DNA of 64,000 nt. It comes from Woeseiaceae bacterium (GTDB lineage: Bacteria; Pseudomonadota; Gammaproteobacteria; Steroidobacterales; Woeseiaceae). The stretch is from NCBI GenBank assembly GCA_030066655.1, contig JASJBE010000001.1, positions 1 through 64,000 of the forward strand, written 5' to 3'. A program made the translations under genes and the position numbers. Position 1 is the stretch's first letter; each line of letters begins with the position of its first letter. Below, in pieces: positions 1-8,684 of the stretch. The notes under the pieces are model-generated. The model had not been told where the DNA came from, made no database searches, and saw nothing but the letters and a program-made list of their open reading frames with translations.

Positions 1-1
1 C

Positions 2-466
2 AACTGGGACGGCTACTGGGCGCTGGTCTGCAAGGTCGCATTGCAGATCGACAATATTCACTTCTTCGGCAAGCACTCGCTGTTCTGGTTCCCGCTGGGC
101 AATATCCTGAGAGCGATGGGCGGCATACCGCTGGATCGCGGCAAGGCCGGCTCGGCGGTGGAGCAGGCGGTGGAACTCCTGCAGGGTGACAAGGATGTGT
201 TGTTCGGACTCGCACCCGAAGGTACGAGGAAGCGCCGCGATCACTGGAAGACCGGTTTCTACCGTATTGCCCGCGAGGCGAATGTCCCGGTCGTGCTGGC
301 GTTTCTCGATTTCGGCCGGCGGCGCATCGGGCTCGGGCCGACGCTGTATCTCACCGGCAACGTGGATATGGACATGGACATCATCCGGGGCCACTACTCG
401 CAGATCGAGGGCCACCACCCGGAAAACGCCAGCGACATCCGGTTCCCGGAGAACTCGGGACTGTGA
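2..466 (+). CDS. Lysophospholipid / 1-acylglycerol-phosphate acyltransferase, 3' part
   Basis: The window opens inside this gene; about 154 residues are visible and no start is present. The first residues, NWDG, look like the tail of the H-x4-D catalytic block of PlsC-type acyltransferases, whose histidine would lie just outside the window. GGIPLDR and APEGTR, at about residue 70 of the visible part, match the phosphate-binding blocks of the family. Such enzymes move an acyl chain onto a lysophospholipid or glycerol-phosphate acceptor at the inner membrane. The exact acceptor cannot be read. The stop overlaps the trmB start by four bases, so the two genes are probably translationally coupled. 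Confidence 0.8.
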   Translation, partial: NWDGYWALVCKVALQIDNIHFFGKHSLFWFPLGNILRAMGGIPLDRGKAGSAVEQAVELLQGDKDVLFGLAPEGTRKRRDHWKTGFYRIAREANVPVVLAFLDFGRRRIGLGPTLYLTGNVDMDMDIIRGHYSQIEGHHPENASDIRFPENSGL

Positions 467-1158
467 CGAACGACGAGCGGGGGTTCAAACGCACGGTCCG
501 GAGCTTCGTCCGGCGCGCCGGGCGAATCACCGAGTCACAGCAACGCGCCCTCGACGAGCTGTGGCCGCTCTGGGGCGTTGAAGTCTCCGACGCGCCGCTC
601 GACGTCGTTGAGCTGTTCGGCCGGGAGGCTCCGCTGACCGTCGAGATCGGCTTCGGCAACGGCGACTCCCTGGTGCAGCTGGCCGCCGAACACCCCGACC
701 ACAACTATCTCGGCATCGAGGTTCACGTTCCGGGTATCGGTCACTGCCTGATCGCGGCCCGCCAGGCCAGCATCGACAACCTGCGCATCATCTCGCACGA
801 CGCGGTCGACGTGCTGTCGCAACAAGTCGCGGCCGGTTCCGTGAGCCGCCTGAACCTGTACTTTCCCGACCCGTGGCCGAAGAAGCGCCATCATAAACGG
901 CGCATCCTCAACCCTGACTTTCTCGCCGCGGTACATGCCTGCCTGGCGCCGGGCGGCACGTTCCATATCGCGACGGACTGGCGCAACTACGCGGAGCACA
1001 TCGACGAACTTTTCAGCGTTAGCCCTCTGTTCCGGCTCGATGAGCGCCGCGAACACGATGGCGATCAGCCTCTCGACCGGACGGTGACGAAGTTCGAAAA
1101 ACGGGGCGTGAAGCGGGGCCACAGGATCTGGGACTGGCGCTACCAAAAGATCGGCTGA
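463..1158 (+). CDS. trmB: tRNA (guanine-N7-)-methyltransferase TrmB
   Basis: This 231-residue protein is of usual length for TrmB, which uses S-adenosylmethionine to methylate G46 in the variable loop of tRNAs. The SAM-binding motif I is VEIGFGNGDSL, and the family signature FPDPWPKKRHHKRRI follows in the middle. The C-terminus holds the usual TKFEKRG stretch. The GTG start overlaps the stop of the upstream acyltransferase gene in a GTGA junction, which supports this start. Confidence 0.95.
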   Translation: MTNDERGFKRTVRSFVRRAGRITESQQRALDELWPLWGVEVSDAPLDVVELFGREAPLTVEIGFGNGDSLVQLAAEHPDHNYLGIEVHVPGIGHCLIAARQASIDNLRIISHDAVDVLSQQVAAGSVSRLNLYFPDPWPKKRHHKRRILNPDFLAAVHACLAPGGTFHIATDWRNYAEHIDELFSVSPLFRLDERREHDGDQPLDRTVTKFEKRGVKRGHRIWDWRYQKIG

Positions 1159-1171
1159 TCGCCTTGCGATT

Positions 1172-1219
1172 TCCCCATCCTGTTCTACATTTAGAGAGGA
1201 AGTAGAACGAAAATGGGGA
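1172..1219 (+). promoter_or_regulatory. Two-part inverted repeat upstream of the DUF6763-like gene
   Basis: TCCCCAT (1172-1178) pairs with ATGGGGA (1213-1219), and inside it GTTCTAC (1182-1188) pairs with GTAGAAC (1202-1208). The two 7-bp stems are separated by a small internal loop and capped by a purine-rich loop containing AGAGAGGAA. The 3' arm contains GGGGA, the best Shine-Dalgarno-like sequence for the gene starting at 1226, so folding could hide the ribosome site. A DNA operator is equally possible. Confidence 0.5.
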
Positions 1220-1225
1220 TCTGTG

Positions 1226-1519
1226 ATGAACCTTGTATACCCGGTAATCGGACAGTGGTTTCGACGTCTGAACGGGACGCTGTTTGAAGTTGTTGCAGTC
1301 GATGAAGACGCACGCACCATCGAGGTCCAGCAGTTCGACGGCACGATCGACGAGATCGACCTGGAGAACTGGGCAGACCTGATGCTGGTGGAGGTCGCCG
1401 CACCGGAGGACTGGTCGGGATCCGTCGATATGGACCCGCTCGACTATGCCGCGAAGCGCGTACCGCCGCCGATTGGCTTCCAGGACGCGATGGCCTACAT
1501 CGACCAGCTGGCTGATTGA
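1226..1519 (+). CDS. Small conserved protein, DUF6763-like
   Basis: A 97-residue acidic protein starting MNLVYPVIGQWFR and containing a TIEVQQFDGTIDEIDLENW segment. This pattern resembles a small gammaproteobacterial family of unknown function that I recall as DUF6763; that assignment is from memory. No signal peptide or membrane segment is visible. The ORF track starts at a GTG one codon earlier; I prefer ATG at 1226. The gene follows trmB by 67 bp, and that gap is filled by a two-part inverted repeat, so its translation or transcription may be controlled separately from trmB. Confidence 0.7.
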   Translation: MNLVYPVIGQWFRRLNGTLFEVVAVDEDARTIEVQQFDGTIDEIDLENWADLMLVEVAAPEDWSGSVDMDPLDYAAKRVPPPIGFQDAMAYIDQLAD

Positions 1520-1629
1520 CGATCGCTACAACTCAAGCGGTGACGTAAGACTGCGTCACCGTCGGTTGCCGTCATCCCGGTGACAGGCACGCTATACCCC
1601 AGACCCCGGGCAGACGTTCTCAAGGCGCC

Positions 1630-1977
1630 TCAGGCGCTTTCCGGCCCGGTGACGAAGATCTCACCCTCTTCGACCCTGACATCGACCGAACGCAGCGCCT
1701 TGCCGACGCACGGTCCTGCAAAACACTCCCCCGAATCAATAGCAAACGTCGCGCCGTGAGAGGCACAGATGATGGCCGTCTTGTCCTTCGTCAGGAAGCT
1801 GTCCGGCTGCCAGTTCAGCGGATGACCTGCGTGGACGCAGTAGTTCTGGTAGGCGAATACGTCATCCCCCTGACGCACAACAAATCCCCTGAACGGCCAG
1901 TCCCCCTCCCCGATGGAAAACTCCCTGCAGCCGGGGTCCGGGATTTCGTCGAGACGCCCAAGGGTGACCGTCTTCAT
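1630..1977 (-). CDS. Rieske [2Fe-2S] ferredoxin-like protein
   Basis: A 115-residue single-domain Rieske protein. The iron-sulfur ligands are visible as C47-x-H49 (CVHAGH) and C71-xx-H74 (CASHGATF), the standard Cys/His pair spacing. There is no signal peptide or membrane anchor, so it is probably a soluble cytoplasmic ferredoxin, like those serving ring-hydroxylating oxygenases, or the small Rieske proteins of unknown partner found alone in many genomes. Its start overlaps the stop of the AmpG-like gene by four bases (ATGA), indicating one transcript. No oxygenase is nearby, so the electron acceptor is unknown. Confidence 0.85.
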   Translation of the reverse strand: MKTVTLGRLDEIPDPGCREFSIGEGDWPFRGFVVRQGDDVFAYQNYCVHAGHPLNWQPDSFLTKDKTAIICASHGATFAIDSGECFAGPCVGKALRSVDVRVEEGEIFVTGPESA

Positions 1978-3281
1978 CGCTTTTCCTTCGGGGTGTAGAG
2001 CACGACGATGATCGCGAGGATGATGGACGGAATCCCGGTCGCCGCGGCGTAGATGAAGAAGCCGGTATAGCCCAACAGCTCCTGGACCTGGCCCGAGAAG
2101 CCCGCGACCAGTTTGCCGACGAACACGGAGAGCGAGCTGAACAGCGCGTACTGCGTGGCCGTGAACGACACATTGGTCAGGCTGGACAGGTAGGCGATGA
2201 ATACCGTGCCCGAGAAGCCCTGCGCGAAGTTGTCGAAACTGATCGTGATGACCAGCGCCCAGATTTCAGGTCCGGTGTACGCGAGGTAAACGAAGAACAG
2301 GTTCGTCGCAGCGATCAGGGTTGCCGACAGGATCAGGGATTTTGCCGCGCCGATCCACGCAATGGATACGCCACCGGCGGCGATGCCGAACAGCGCGACC
2401 CAGAGGCCGTAGAGTTTCGCGACGCTGGCGATTTCCGATTTCGTAAAGCCTATATCGTCGTAGAAAGGATTCGCGAGAATCCCGAGCACGTAGTCACTGA
2501 TTCGATACAGCGCGATGAACGCCAGCATCGTCAGCGCGAACGTGCCGTAGCGCTGGAAGAAGTCGACGAACGGGCCGACAACGGCCTTGACGAACCAGCT
2601 TAAGAAACCCGCGTCGAAGATTCGGTCGCGCTCGCCGGCAGTCTCCGGGACGTCGGGCTCCCGGGCCATTAGCGTCGTGACGATGCCGATGGCCATGCAG
2701 GCGGCCATGGCCTGGTAGGCGATCGTCCAGCTAAGAAAATCGGCGACGTAGAGCGCCCCGGCGCCACCGACGATCATCGCGATCCGGTATCCGTACTGGT
2801 AGGCGGCGGCGAGCAGCCCCTGCATCTCCACTTCCGCACATTCGATGCGATACGCATCGATGGCCATGTCCTGCGTCGCCGACGACACGGCCACGGCCAG
2901 CGCAACGCCTGCAAACAGCAGGATGGTCGCCGGCGACGGGCTGATCAGCGACAGACTGACAAGGCTCAGCGCGATGAGGATCTGCGACAGTATGAGCCAG
3001 GCTCTGCGACGACCCAGCGCGTTCGTCAACAGCGGCAGGTGCAGTCGATCGACCAGCGGCGACCAGAGGAACTTCAGCGCATACGCGAATCCGATCCACG
3101 CGAACGCACTGATCGTGCTCTTCTCGAGCCCGGCATTGTTCAGCCACAGCGTCAGTGTCGAGTAGACCAGCGGAAACGGCAGGCCACCGGAGAAGCCGAG
3201 GAAGAAGATGACGACGATCTTCTCCTGCAGATACCAGGTCCACGGGCGCTTGGGCGCCGGGGCGGCAACCGCCTCACTCAC
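1974..3281 (-). CDS. MFS transporter, AmpG (muropeptide permease) family
   Basis: A 435-residue polytopic membrane protein with about twelve hydrophobic segments. The first loop, FLGFSGGLPFPLVYSTLTLWL, and the GRRRAWL loop are typical of AmpG-like permeases, which import GlcNAc-anhydromuropeptides for cell-wall recycling in Gram-negative bacteria. Family membership is clear. The specific substrate is inferred, as AmpG-like paralogues with other roles exist and no ampD, nagZ or ampR lies nearby. It is first of a two-gene unit with the Rieske gene. Confidence 0.8.
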   Translation of the reverse strand: MSEAVAAPAPKRPWTWYLQEKIVVIFFLGFSGGLPFPLVYSTLTLWLNNAGLEKSTISAFAWIGFAYALKFLWSPLVDRLHLPLLTNALGRRRAWLILSQILIALSLVSLSLISPSPATILLFAGVALAVAVSSATQDMAIDAYRIECAEVEMQGLLAAAYQYGYRIAMIVGGAGALYVADFLSWTIAYQAMAACMAIGIVTTLMAREPDVPETAGERDRIFDAGFLSWFVKAVVGPFVDFFQRYGTFALTMLAFIALYRISDYVLGILANPFYDDIGFTKSEIASVAKLYGLWVALFGIAAGGVSIAWIGAAKSLILSATLIAATNLFFVYLAYTGPEIWALVITISFDNFAQGFSGTVFIAYLSSLTNVSFTATQYALFSSLSVFVGKLVAGFSGQVQELLGYTGFFIYAAATGIPSIILAIIVVLYTPKEKR

Positions 3282-3320
3282 GTTCTAAGCCTCGGCCGTG
3301 GCGCCAGGGGTGACCGCGAT

Positions 3321-4100
3321 TCATCCATGCTGCCAATCGTAGTCCATGATCAGCGGCGCGTGGTCGGAAAATCGCTCCTCACGATAAACCTCCGCGCTCA
3401 GCACGCGGCGCTTGAGTCCGGGCGTCACCACCTGGTAGTCAATCCGCCATCCAACATCGTTGTCCCAGGCACGGCCGCGATTCGACCACCACGTATACAC
3501 ATGATCGTCCGGGCGGACGACGCGAAACGCGTCGACCAGCCTGATCTCATCGAAGACGAGATCCATCCAGGCACGCTCTTCCGGCGTGAACCCGGAGTTC
3601 TTGCGGTTCTGGCGCCAGTTCTTCAGGTCGATCTCCCGGTGAGCGATGTTCCAGTCACCGCAGATGATCGTCTGCGAGCGACGGCGCTTCACTTTCTTCA
3701 GGTGTTCCTCGAACGTCGCGAGGCAGCGAAACTTGGCCGCCTGCCGTTCGTCGCTGGACGATCCCGACGGCAGGTACAGCGACACGATGTTGATGCCGCC
3801 CAGCTGGACCTCCAGGTACCGGCCTTCGTTGTCGAATTCGGCGTCACCGTAGCCCCGGATCACCTTCCTGGGTTCGTGACGCGAATAGATTGCCACGCCG
3901 CTGTAGCCTTTCTTCTCGGCATCCTCATAGAACGAGTGATAACCGGCCGGCATGAATATCGGGTCGGTGAGCTGATGCGCCTGGGCCTTGGTCTCCTGTA
4001 TGCAGACCACGTCAGCGTCCTGCTTACCTAACCAGTCGAACAGACCTTTTCTCGCGGCGGCGCGAATGCCGTTGGCATTCAAAGAAATAACGCGGAACAC
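3321..4100 (-). CDS. Exodeoxyribonuclease III family protein at the crc position
   Basis: The 259-residue protein belongs to the ExoIII/endonuclease-exonuclease-phosphatase family of AP endonucleases. Residues expected for catalysis are present: N8 (SLNANG), E36 (CIQETK), the GDWNIAH block and SDHAPL at the end. The gene is divergent from pyrE, the position of crc in pseudomonads. Crc is an ExoIII homologue that has lost the nuclease residues, whereas this one keeps them, so a DNA-repair nuclease is more likely than an RNA-associated regulator. I chose the GTG at 4100 because GGAGAA precedes it and the protein then begins with the conserved FRVISLNANG. The longer track ORF adds 16 unlikely residues. 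Confidence 0.88.
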   Translation of the reverse strand: MFRVISLNANGIRAAARKGLFDWLGKQDADVVCIQETKAQAHQLTDPIFMPAGYHSFYEDAEKKGYSGVAIYSRHEPRKVIRGYGDAEFDNEGRYLEVQLGGINIVSLYLPSGSSSDERQAAKFRCLATFEEHLKKVKRRRSQTIICGDWNIAHREIDLKNWRQNRKNSGFTPEERAWMDLVFDEIRLVDAFRVVRPDDHVYTWWSNRGRAWDNDVGWRIDYQVVTPGLKRRVLSAEVYREERFSDHAPLIMDYDWQHG

Positions 4101-4214
4101 GATTCTCCTTCTACTTGGACGATTGACGGCTGTGCGATACTGCTGCACGCGATGCCGGGCAGGAATCCTCTCGGCGACGGAATGTTACGAACTCAACCCG
4201 AGAGACGCTAGCGC

Positions 4215-4862
4215 ATGCACGCTTACAAGAATGAATTCATAGACTTGGCTCTAAAGCTCGGTGTTTTGAGGTTTGGCGAGTTCACGTTGAAGTCCGGGAG
4301 GCAGAGCCCTTACTTCTTCAATGCCGGACTGTTTAACACCGGCTACGCCGCGGCGCGGCTGGGCCAGTTCTATGCGGCGACCATCGCACAATCAGACATT
4401 GAATACGACCTGTTGTTCGGCCCCGCCTACAAGGGCATCCCGCTCGCCGCGCTGACGGCTGCCTCGCTGGCCGAGCACCACGATACAAACGTGCCCTATG
4501 CCTATAACCGCAAGGAGGCCAAGTCGCATGGAGAGGGCGGATCGACAGTCGGCGCCGACGTCACGGGTCGCGTCCTGATCGTCGACGACGTCATCACCGC
4601 GGGCACGGCGGTGCGAGAGGCTTACGACATTATTTCAAACCTGGGCGCCGAGGTTGCAGGCCTCGTCATCTCGCTGGACCGACAGGAGCGTGGGCAGTCC
4701 GAAAAATCGGCCGTGCAGGAACTCGAAAGCTCGCTGGGCATTCCCGTGGTCAGTATTGTCCGACTGGACGATTTGGTGAGGCGCCTCGAGAGCCTTCCGG
4801 ACTACTCAGAATACCTGCCGAAGCTCAAAGCGTACCGCGAACAATACGGCGTGGACTACTGA
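4215..4862 (+). CDS. pyrE: Orotate phosphoribosyltransferase
   Basis: At 215 residues this matches typical PyrE. It converts orotate and PRPP to orotidine 5'-phosphate in pyrimidine synthesis. The PRPP-binding loop [13 protein letters not shown] is clear, and the N-terminal [14 protein letters not shown] contains the conserved substrate-contact block. It stands between the divergent ExoIII-family gene and a DUF4124 gene. In enterobacteria slmA follows pyrE; no SlmA-like gene is found here. Confidence 0.97.
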   Translation: MHAYKNEFIDLALKLGVLRFGEFTLKSGRQSPYFFNAGLFNTGYAAARLGQFYAATIAQSDIEYDLLFGPAYKGIPLAALTAASLAEHHDTNVPYAYNRKEAKSHGEGGSTVGADVTGRVLIVDDVITAGTAVREAYDIISNLGAEVAGLVISLDRQERGQSEKSAVQELESSLGIPVVSIVRLDDLVRRLESLPDYSEYLPKLKAYREQYGVDY

Positions 4863-4887
4863 CATAATGTCTCCTCGAGCGTATAGT
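4859..4887 (+). promoter_or_regulatory. Candidate sigma-70 promoter for the DUF4124 gene
   Basis: CTGACA at 4859-4864 and TATAGT at 4882-4887 each match the consensus at five of six positions and are separated by exactly 17 bp. The -35 overlaps the pyrE stop codon. Transcription would begin near 4894, leaving a leader of roughly 70 bases before the ATG at 4963. This suggests the DUF4124 gene is not just a pyrE read-through product. Confidence 0.55.
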
Positions 4888-4962
4888 TTTATCCACGGCA
4901 GGAAAATTTAATAACGTTAACTGCGTCGCGAATTGACGACAGCTTCATGGCATAGTCCGGGC

Positions 4963-5583
4963 ATGCGTAAATTAGCAACGATCACTGTTTTGGCGCTATT
5001 TCTCGCGCCAGCCACGTGGGCTGACAAAGCCCGGTACTACAAGTACGTGGATGAAAACGGCAACCTCGTCATCGGCGACAAGATCCCGGTCGAAGACTCC
5101 GAACGCAAGAAATACGTCGTAAACGAGTACGGCATCGAAGTCGCCCGGATCGAAGGCAGGAAGACCGAAGAAGAACTGGCCGCTGAGCGAGCCGCCGCCG
5201 AGCAGCAGGAGGCGCTGGAACTCCGACTTCGTGCCGATCGCGCGCTGCTGAATACCTACCTGACCATCGAAGAAATCATGATGCACCGGGATCGACGCGT
5301 GGAGCTGTGGCAGGCACAGGCGCGTGTCACGGAGCTCTACCTGAGGAACCTCGAGCGGCGCCTCAACATGCTGCAGAAGCGTTCACGCAACTTCTCGCCC
5401 TACAGCGAAGACATGGACGCGCCGATGATCGACTCGGACTTGCTGGCTGATCTGCAGGAAACCGAGGCGACGATCATCAAGCACAACGCTAACCTCGAGA
5501 ACTACAAGCACGAAGAAGAACAGATTCGCGCTCGTTTCGAGGGTGACATCGAGCGCTTCAAGCACCTGAAAGGTCTCGAATAG
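4963..5583 (+). CDS. Secreted DUF4124-domain protein with coiled-coil tail
   Basis: A 206-residue protein with an N-terminal signal peptide ending near ATWADKA. A DUF4124 domain follows at roughly residues 20-60 (ARYYKYVDENGNLVIGD), and then a long charged, probably coiled-coil region rich in E, A and R. DUF4124 proteins are periplasmic or envelope proteins of unknown function. The chosen ATG at 4963 puts the hydrophobic signal at the very N-terminus; the longer track start adds ten polar residues before it. It occupies the slot between pyrE and dut where enterobacteria carry slmA, but it is unrelated to SlmA. Confidence 0.85.
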   Translation: MRKLATITVLALFLAPATWADKARYYKYVDENGNLVIGDKIPVEDSERKKYVVNEYGIEVARIEGRKTEEELAAERAAAEQQEALELRLRADRALLNTYLTIEEIMMHRDRRVELWQAQARVTELYLRNLERRLNMLQKRSRNFSPYSEDMDAPMIDSDLLADLQETEATIIKHNANLENYKHEEEQIRARFEGDIERFKHLKGLE

Positions 5584-5601
5584 GGCCTTTAAGACCCTGG
5601 G

Positions 5602-6057
5602 TCAGCCCGTCCCGGAACTACCGAATCCGCCCTCGCCGCGGTCGCTGGAATCGAATTCGTCGACGACGTCGAATGCGACCTGCTCCACCGGGATAAACAC
5701 CATCTGCGCGATGCGCTCGCCCGGCTGAACGTCGTAGGCAGTCTGCCCGCGGTTCCAGCATGAAATGAACACCTGCCCCTGGTAGTCGGAGTCGATCAGG
5801 CCGGTCAGGTTACCGAGCACGAGCCCGTGTTTGTGGCCGAGGCCGGATCGCGGCAGCAGCACGGCGGCGAGCCCGGGGTCACCGATATGGATGGCGAGTC
5901 CCGTCGGAACGAGCACCGTCTCGCCGGGTGACACGGTGATCGACTCGTCAATACACGCACGCATGTCGAGTCCGGCGGAACCGTCGGTTGCGTAGTGTGG
6001 CATCGGGATGCTGTCGCCGATGCGCGAGTCGAGAATTTTCAATTCTATGCGTCGCAC
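5602..6057 (-). CDS. dut: Deoxyuridine 5'-triphosphate nucleotidohydrolase
   Basis: A trimeric-type dUTPase of 151 residues that hydrolyses dUTP to dUMP, keeping uracil out of DNA and feeding thymidylate synthesis. The five motifs are present: [39 protein letters not shown] and the C-terminal glycine-rich [11 protein letters not shown] place the start at GTG 6057, 8-9 bases after GGAGA, giving a protein that starts RRIELKIL; the longer track ORF is unlikely. It follows coaBC on the same strand, as in many gammaproteobacteria. Confidence 0.95.
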   Translation of the reverse strand: MRRIELKILDSRIGDSIPMPHYATDGSAGLDMRACIDESITVSPGETVLVPTGLAIHIGDPGLAAVLLPRSGLGHKHGLVLGNLTGLIDSDYQGQVFISCWNRGQTAYDVQPGERIAQMVFIPVEQVAFDVVDEFDSSDRGEGGFGSSGTG

Positions 6058-6154
6058 GTCATGTTCTCCAGGCGATGCCCGCTTCAGGCAATGCCGCAAA
6101 CCCGGATCACCAGCGTGACCCGCGATGCATGGTACGAACTTGGAATGCCGGAGA

Positions 6155-7384
6155 CTAGTCCTGCGTGGAGATCACGGTCAGGCGGGGCTCGGTACCGGTG
6201 CCGCGGACCTGTTCATATCGATCGGCAATCGTTGTGATAAGGCGGTGCGCAAGATCGGCTTTTCGTTGCCGCTCGAAAGAACGCTCGCCATCAGGCCAGT
6301 AAACGTCGACGCAGTTGTCGTCACAGTCGAAGGCCAGTCCGTCTCCAACCTGATTGGCGACGATCATGTCGAGCTGCTTGGCGACCAGCTTCTTCTTCGC
6401 GTATTCGCGCAGGTTTTCAGTCTCGGCGGCGAAGCCAACCGTGAATGGCGCCTCCGGTAACTTGGCGACGGAGGCGAGGATGTCTTCGGTGCGGACAAGA
6501 CTGATGCTCGTTTCCGATGCGGTCTTCTTGATCTTTGTCGATGACGCGTCTGCAGGACGATAGTCCGCAACGGCGGCGGCGCCGATGAAGATGTCGACCT
6601 CGCCGATCGTGTCGTGTGTTGCCGCGTGCATTTCCTCGGCCGTCATCACATCGACCCTTTTGACCCCGGCTGGCACCGCGAGGTTGACGGGTCCACTGAC
6701 GAGTATGACCTGCGCGCCCTGCGCACGAGCGGCCTCGGCCAGGGCATACCCCATCTTGCCGGAGCTGCGGTTCGACAGGTAACGGACGGGGTCGATGGCT
6801 TCGCGGGTCGGGCCGGCCGTAATGAGAACCGTTTTGCCGGACAGCTGCCCTGACGCCTGCACGCGAGCCATGACCGCTGCCGCGATAACGTCGGGCTCGG
6901 ACATGCGGCCGCTGCCGGTCTCGCCGCAGGCCTGGTCGCCGTGGTCGGGGCCGACGATGTGAACACCGCGCTCGGCGAGCAGGTCGCGGTTCGCCTGAAC
7001 GGCGGGGTTCTTCCACATGACGTGGTTCATTGCCGGCGCGATGACGATCGGCGCCTCGGTAGCCAGGCACAGGGTCGCCAGCAGATCGGGTGCAGAACCG
7101 CCGGCGAGTCGCGCGATGATCTCGGCCGTCGCAGGCGCTATAAGCACCAGGTCCGCCCAACGTGCGAGCTCGATATGACTCATGGAGGCCTCGGCTTCCT
7201 TGTCCCACAGGTTGTTGCGAATGGGACGGCCGGATACGGCCTGCAGCGTCGTCTCGGTGACGAACTCTTCAGCGGACGCCGTTAGAACGATCTGCACGTC
7301 GGCGCCGCGTTCCTTGAGCCGACGGACGAGCTCGGGCGTCTTGTAGGCGGCGATACCGCCGCTAATGCCTAGAACGATGTTCAT
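6155..7384 (-). CDS. coaBC: Bifunctional phosphopantothenoylcysteine decarboxylase / phosphopantothenate-cysteine ligase
   Basis: This 409-residue fusion carries out two steps of coenzyme A synthesis. The N-terminal flavodoxin-like CoaC half contains [10 protein letters not shown] with the active-site histidine, the PAMNHVMW motif and the [10 protein letters not shown] loop with the catalytic cysteine. The C-terminal CoaB half begins near [16 protein letters not shown] and includes NRSSGKMG. The start chosen, [15 protein letters not shown], is the family N-terminus; the track ORF extends a further 79 residues upstream without support. The gene is divergent from radC. Confidence 0.97.
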   Translation of the reverse strand: MNIVLGISGGIAAYKTPELVRRLKERGADVQIVLTASAEEFVTETTLQAVSGRPIRNNLWDKEAEASMSHIELARWADLVLIAPATAEIIARLAGGSAPDLLATLCLATEAPIVIAPAMNHVMWKNPAVQANRDLLAERGVHIVGPDHGDQACGETGSGRMSEPDVIAAAVMARVQASGQLSGKTVLITAGPTREAIDPVRYLSNRSSGKMGYALAEAARAQGAQVILVSGPVNLAVPAGVKRVDVMTAEEMHAATHDTIGEVDIFIGAAAVADYRPADASSTKIKKTASETSISLVRTEDILASVAKLPEAPFTVGFAAETENLREYAKKKLVAKQLDMIVANQVGDGLAFDCDDNCVDVYWPDGERSFERQRKADLAHRLITTIADRYEQVRGTGTEPRLTVISTQD

Positions 7385-7610
7385 ATTCCGCCCATATAAA
7401 CCTTCGATACAGCGTATCGCTGAGTGCTGTTTATTTTCCAGCCTTCGCCGCCCAGCGGCCAGATTGTTTCGTTTTATCGATATAGCGACGCGGCTTCGAC
7501 GGTTGGCGTTGCCGTGCCTTCCGCCGTGAATCGCCCCGATCGGCCGGAATTCGTCGCTTGGCGGGATTCGACTCGAGCTTGAAGATGCTTTCTCCAGGGG
7601 GTCGAAAGCA

Positions 7611-8222
7611 ATGCATGACAAGGATGCCAGGGTGCTGGCGACGATTCTCGGCTACGGCAGGAACAGGGAGGCTGCGTTGGAGCTGAGTAGCGGGCTGCTT
7701 GTCCGGTTCGGGGGATTGCGGCAATTGCTGACTGCGCCGCGTGAATCCGTGGCCGCGGCACACGGCGTCGGTCCGGCCACGGCCGACCTGTTGCAGGCGC
7801 TGCCCGTCGTCGGCAAACGATTCTTCGAGGCCGCCGTGGATCCGGGTCAGACGATCCGAAGCCCCGCGGATACCGAGGCCTTTCTGCTGGCGCGGCTCGG
7901 GCACCTGGGGCATGAACGCTTCTGCTGCCTGTACCTGGACAATCGCCACCGGGTGCTGAAGTTCGATGAGTTGTTCCGGGGGACCATTGATGGCACCAGC
8001 GTCTACCCCAGGGAGGTCGTCAAGGAAGCGCTGCAGGTGAACGCGGCCGCGCTGATCATCGCGCACAACCACCCGTCCGGCGTGGCCGAGCCCAGCAGCG
8101 CCGACGAGCGGATCACACAGCGGCTGAAAGCCGCTCTGGATCTCGTCGACATTCGCTTGCTGGACCACCTGATTATCGGTGCCGGCCATAGTGTCTCGTT
8201 GGCAGGGAGGGGGCTGCTCTGA
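7611..8222 (+). CDS. radC: RadC / JAB-domain protein, short N-terminus
   Basis: RadC-family protein of 203 residues, about 20 shorter than usual because the leading PREKLL-type segment is missing. A helix-hairpin-helix (HGVGPATADLLQA) is followed by the JAB/MPN-like metalloprotease-fold domain with the HNHPSG motif and a downstream aspartate (SADERIT). RadC is widely conserved but its cellular role is unsettled. AGGGGG lies about 8 bases before the ATG, supporting this start. It retains the classic position next to coaBC, but the usual neighbour rpmB is pushed 1.3 kb away by a toxin-antitoxin module. Confidence 0.88.
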   Translation: MHDKDARVLATILGYGRNREAALELSSGLLVRFGGLRQLLTAPRESVAAAHGVGPATADLLQALPVVGKRFFEAAVDPGQTIRSPADTEAFLLARLGHLGHERFCCLYLDNRHRVLKFDELFRGTIDGTSVYPREVVKEALQVNAAALIIAHNHPSGVAEPSSADERITQRLKAALDLVDIRLLDHLIIGAGHSVSLAGRGLL

Positions 8223-8250
8223 CAGACATTCCCGACAGGCAAAGCGCCAG

Positions 8251-8287
8251 TTTGTGCTATTTGCACATTTTGTGTATATTTTGTGCA
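8251..8287 (+). promoter_or_regulatory. Promoter and palindromic operator of the toxin-antitoxin module
   Basis: An AT-rich island in GC-rich surroundings. TGCACA (8262-8267) and TGTGCA (8282-8287) form an inverted repeat that spans a good -10 box, TATATT (8275-8280). A weak -35, TTGTGC, lies 17 bp upstream of it. TTTGTG recurs at 8251, 8269 and 8280. Overlap of operator and -10 is the arrangement expected for autorepression by the antitoxin; that use is inferred. Confidence 0.5.
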
Positions 8288-8308
8288 TATGTAACAAAGG
8301 TGCAACCA

Positions 8309-8680
8309 ATGCCTGCCGTACGACAGTTAAAAGCGAAACCGGACGCCGTGCTTGCCAAGGCCGCCCTGAACGCCGCTGCAGAGCTTGGCCTGAAGCAGGC
8401 TGATCTCGCGGCCGTGCTGGGCCTGCACCGCACCGCGGTCAGCAGGCTCAAGCGCAGCCCGTCGCTCGACCCCGAATCGAAACAGGGCGAACTGGCGCTA
8501 ATGCTGGTCCGTCTCGCGCGCGCGCTCTTCGCGCTGACGGGCGGAGACGAGGGCTGGATCCGGCATTTCATGCAGACGCCGAACAAGATCACCGGCGGCG
8601 TGCCGGCCGAGCAGATCAAGTCCGTCCAGGGCCTGGTTACGGTACTGCAGTTCGTCGACGCGATCCGCGGCAAGGTCTGA
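8309..8680 (+). CDS. Antitoxin, Xre/MbcA/ParS family
   Basis: A 123-residue protein with an N-terminal helix-turn-helix (LKQADLAAVLGLHRTAVSRLK) and a C-terminal MbcA/ParS/Xre toxin-binding domain (formerly DUF2384; WIRHFMQTPNKITGGVP). In these modules it binds and neutralises the RES toxin and represses its own promoter. The ATG at 8309 removes a 19-residue extension in the track that would be read from the promoter. The RES gene starts four bases after the stop, so the pair is co-transcribed and probably coupled. It is inserted between radC and rpmB, which are normally neighbours. Confidence 0.88.
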   Translation: MPAVRQLKAKPDAVLAKAALNAAAELGLKQADLAAVLGLHRTAVSRLKRSPSLDPESKQGELALMLVRLARALFALTGGDEGWIRHFMQTPNKITGGVPAEQIKSVQGLVTVLQFVDAIRGKV

Positions 8681-8684
8681 CCCG

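Noticed and set aside
535-1344. 269-aa minus-strand ORF opposite trmB
   Set aside because: Shadow of trmB, which has clear motifs and start.
1539-1560. GGTGACG/CGTCACC hairpin as a terminator between the DUF6763-like gene and the Rieske gene
   Set aside because: The stem is real but no T run follows in either direction, so I do not call it a terminator.
3039-4031. 330-aa plus-strand ORF opposite the AmpG-like and ExoIII genes
   Set aside because: Antisense to two recognised genes; no protein family pattern.
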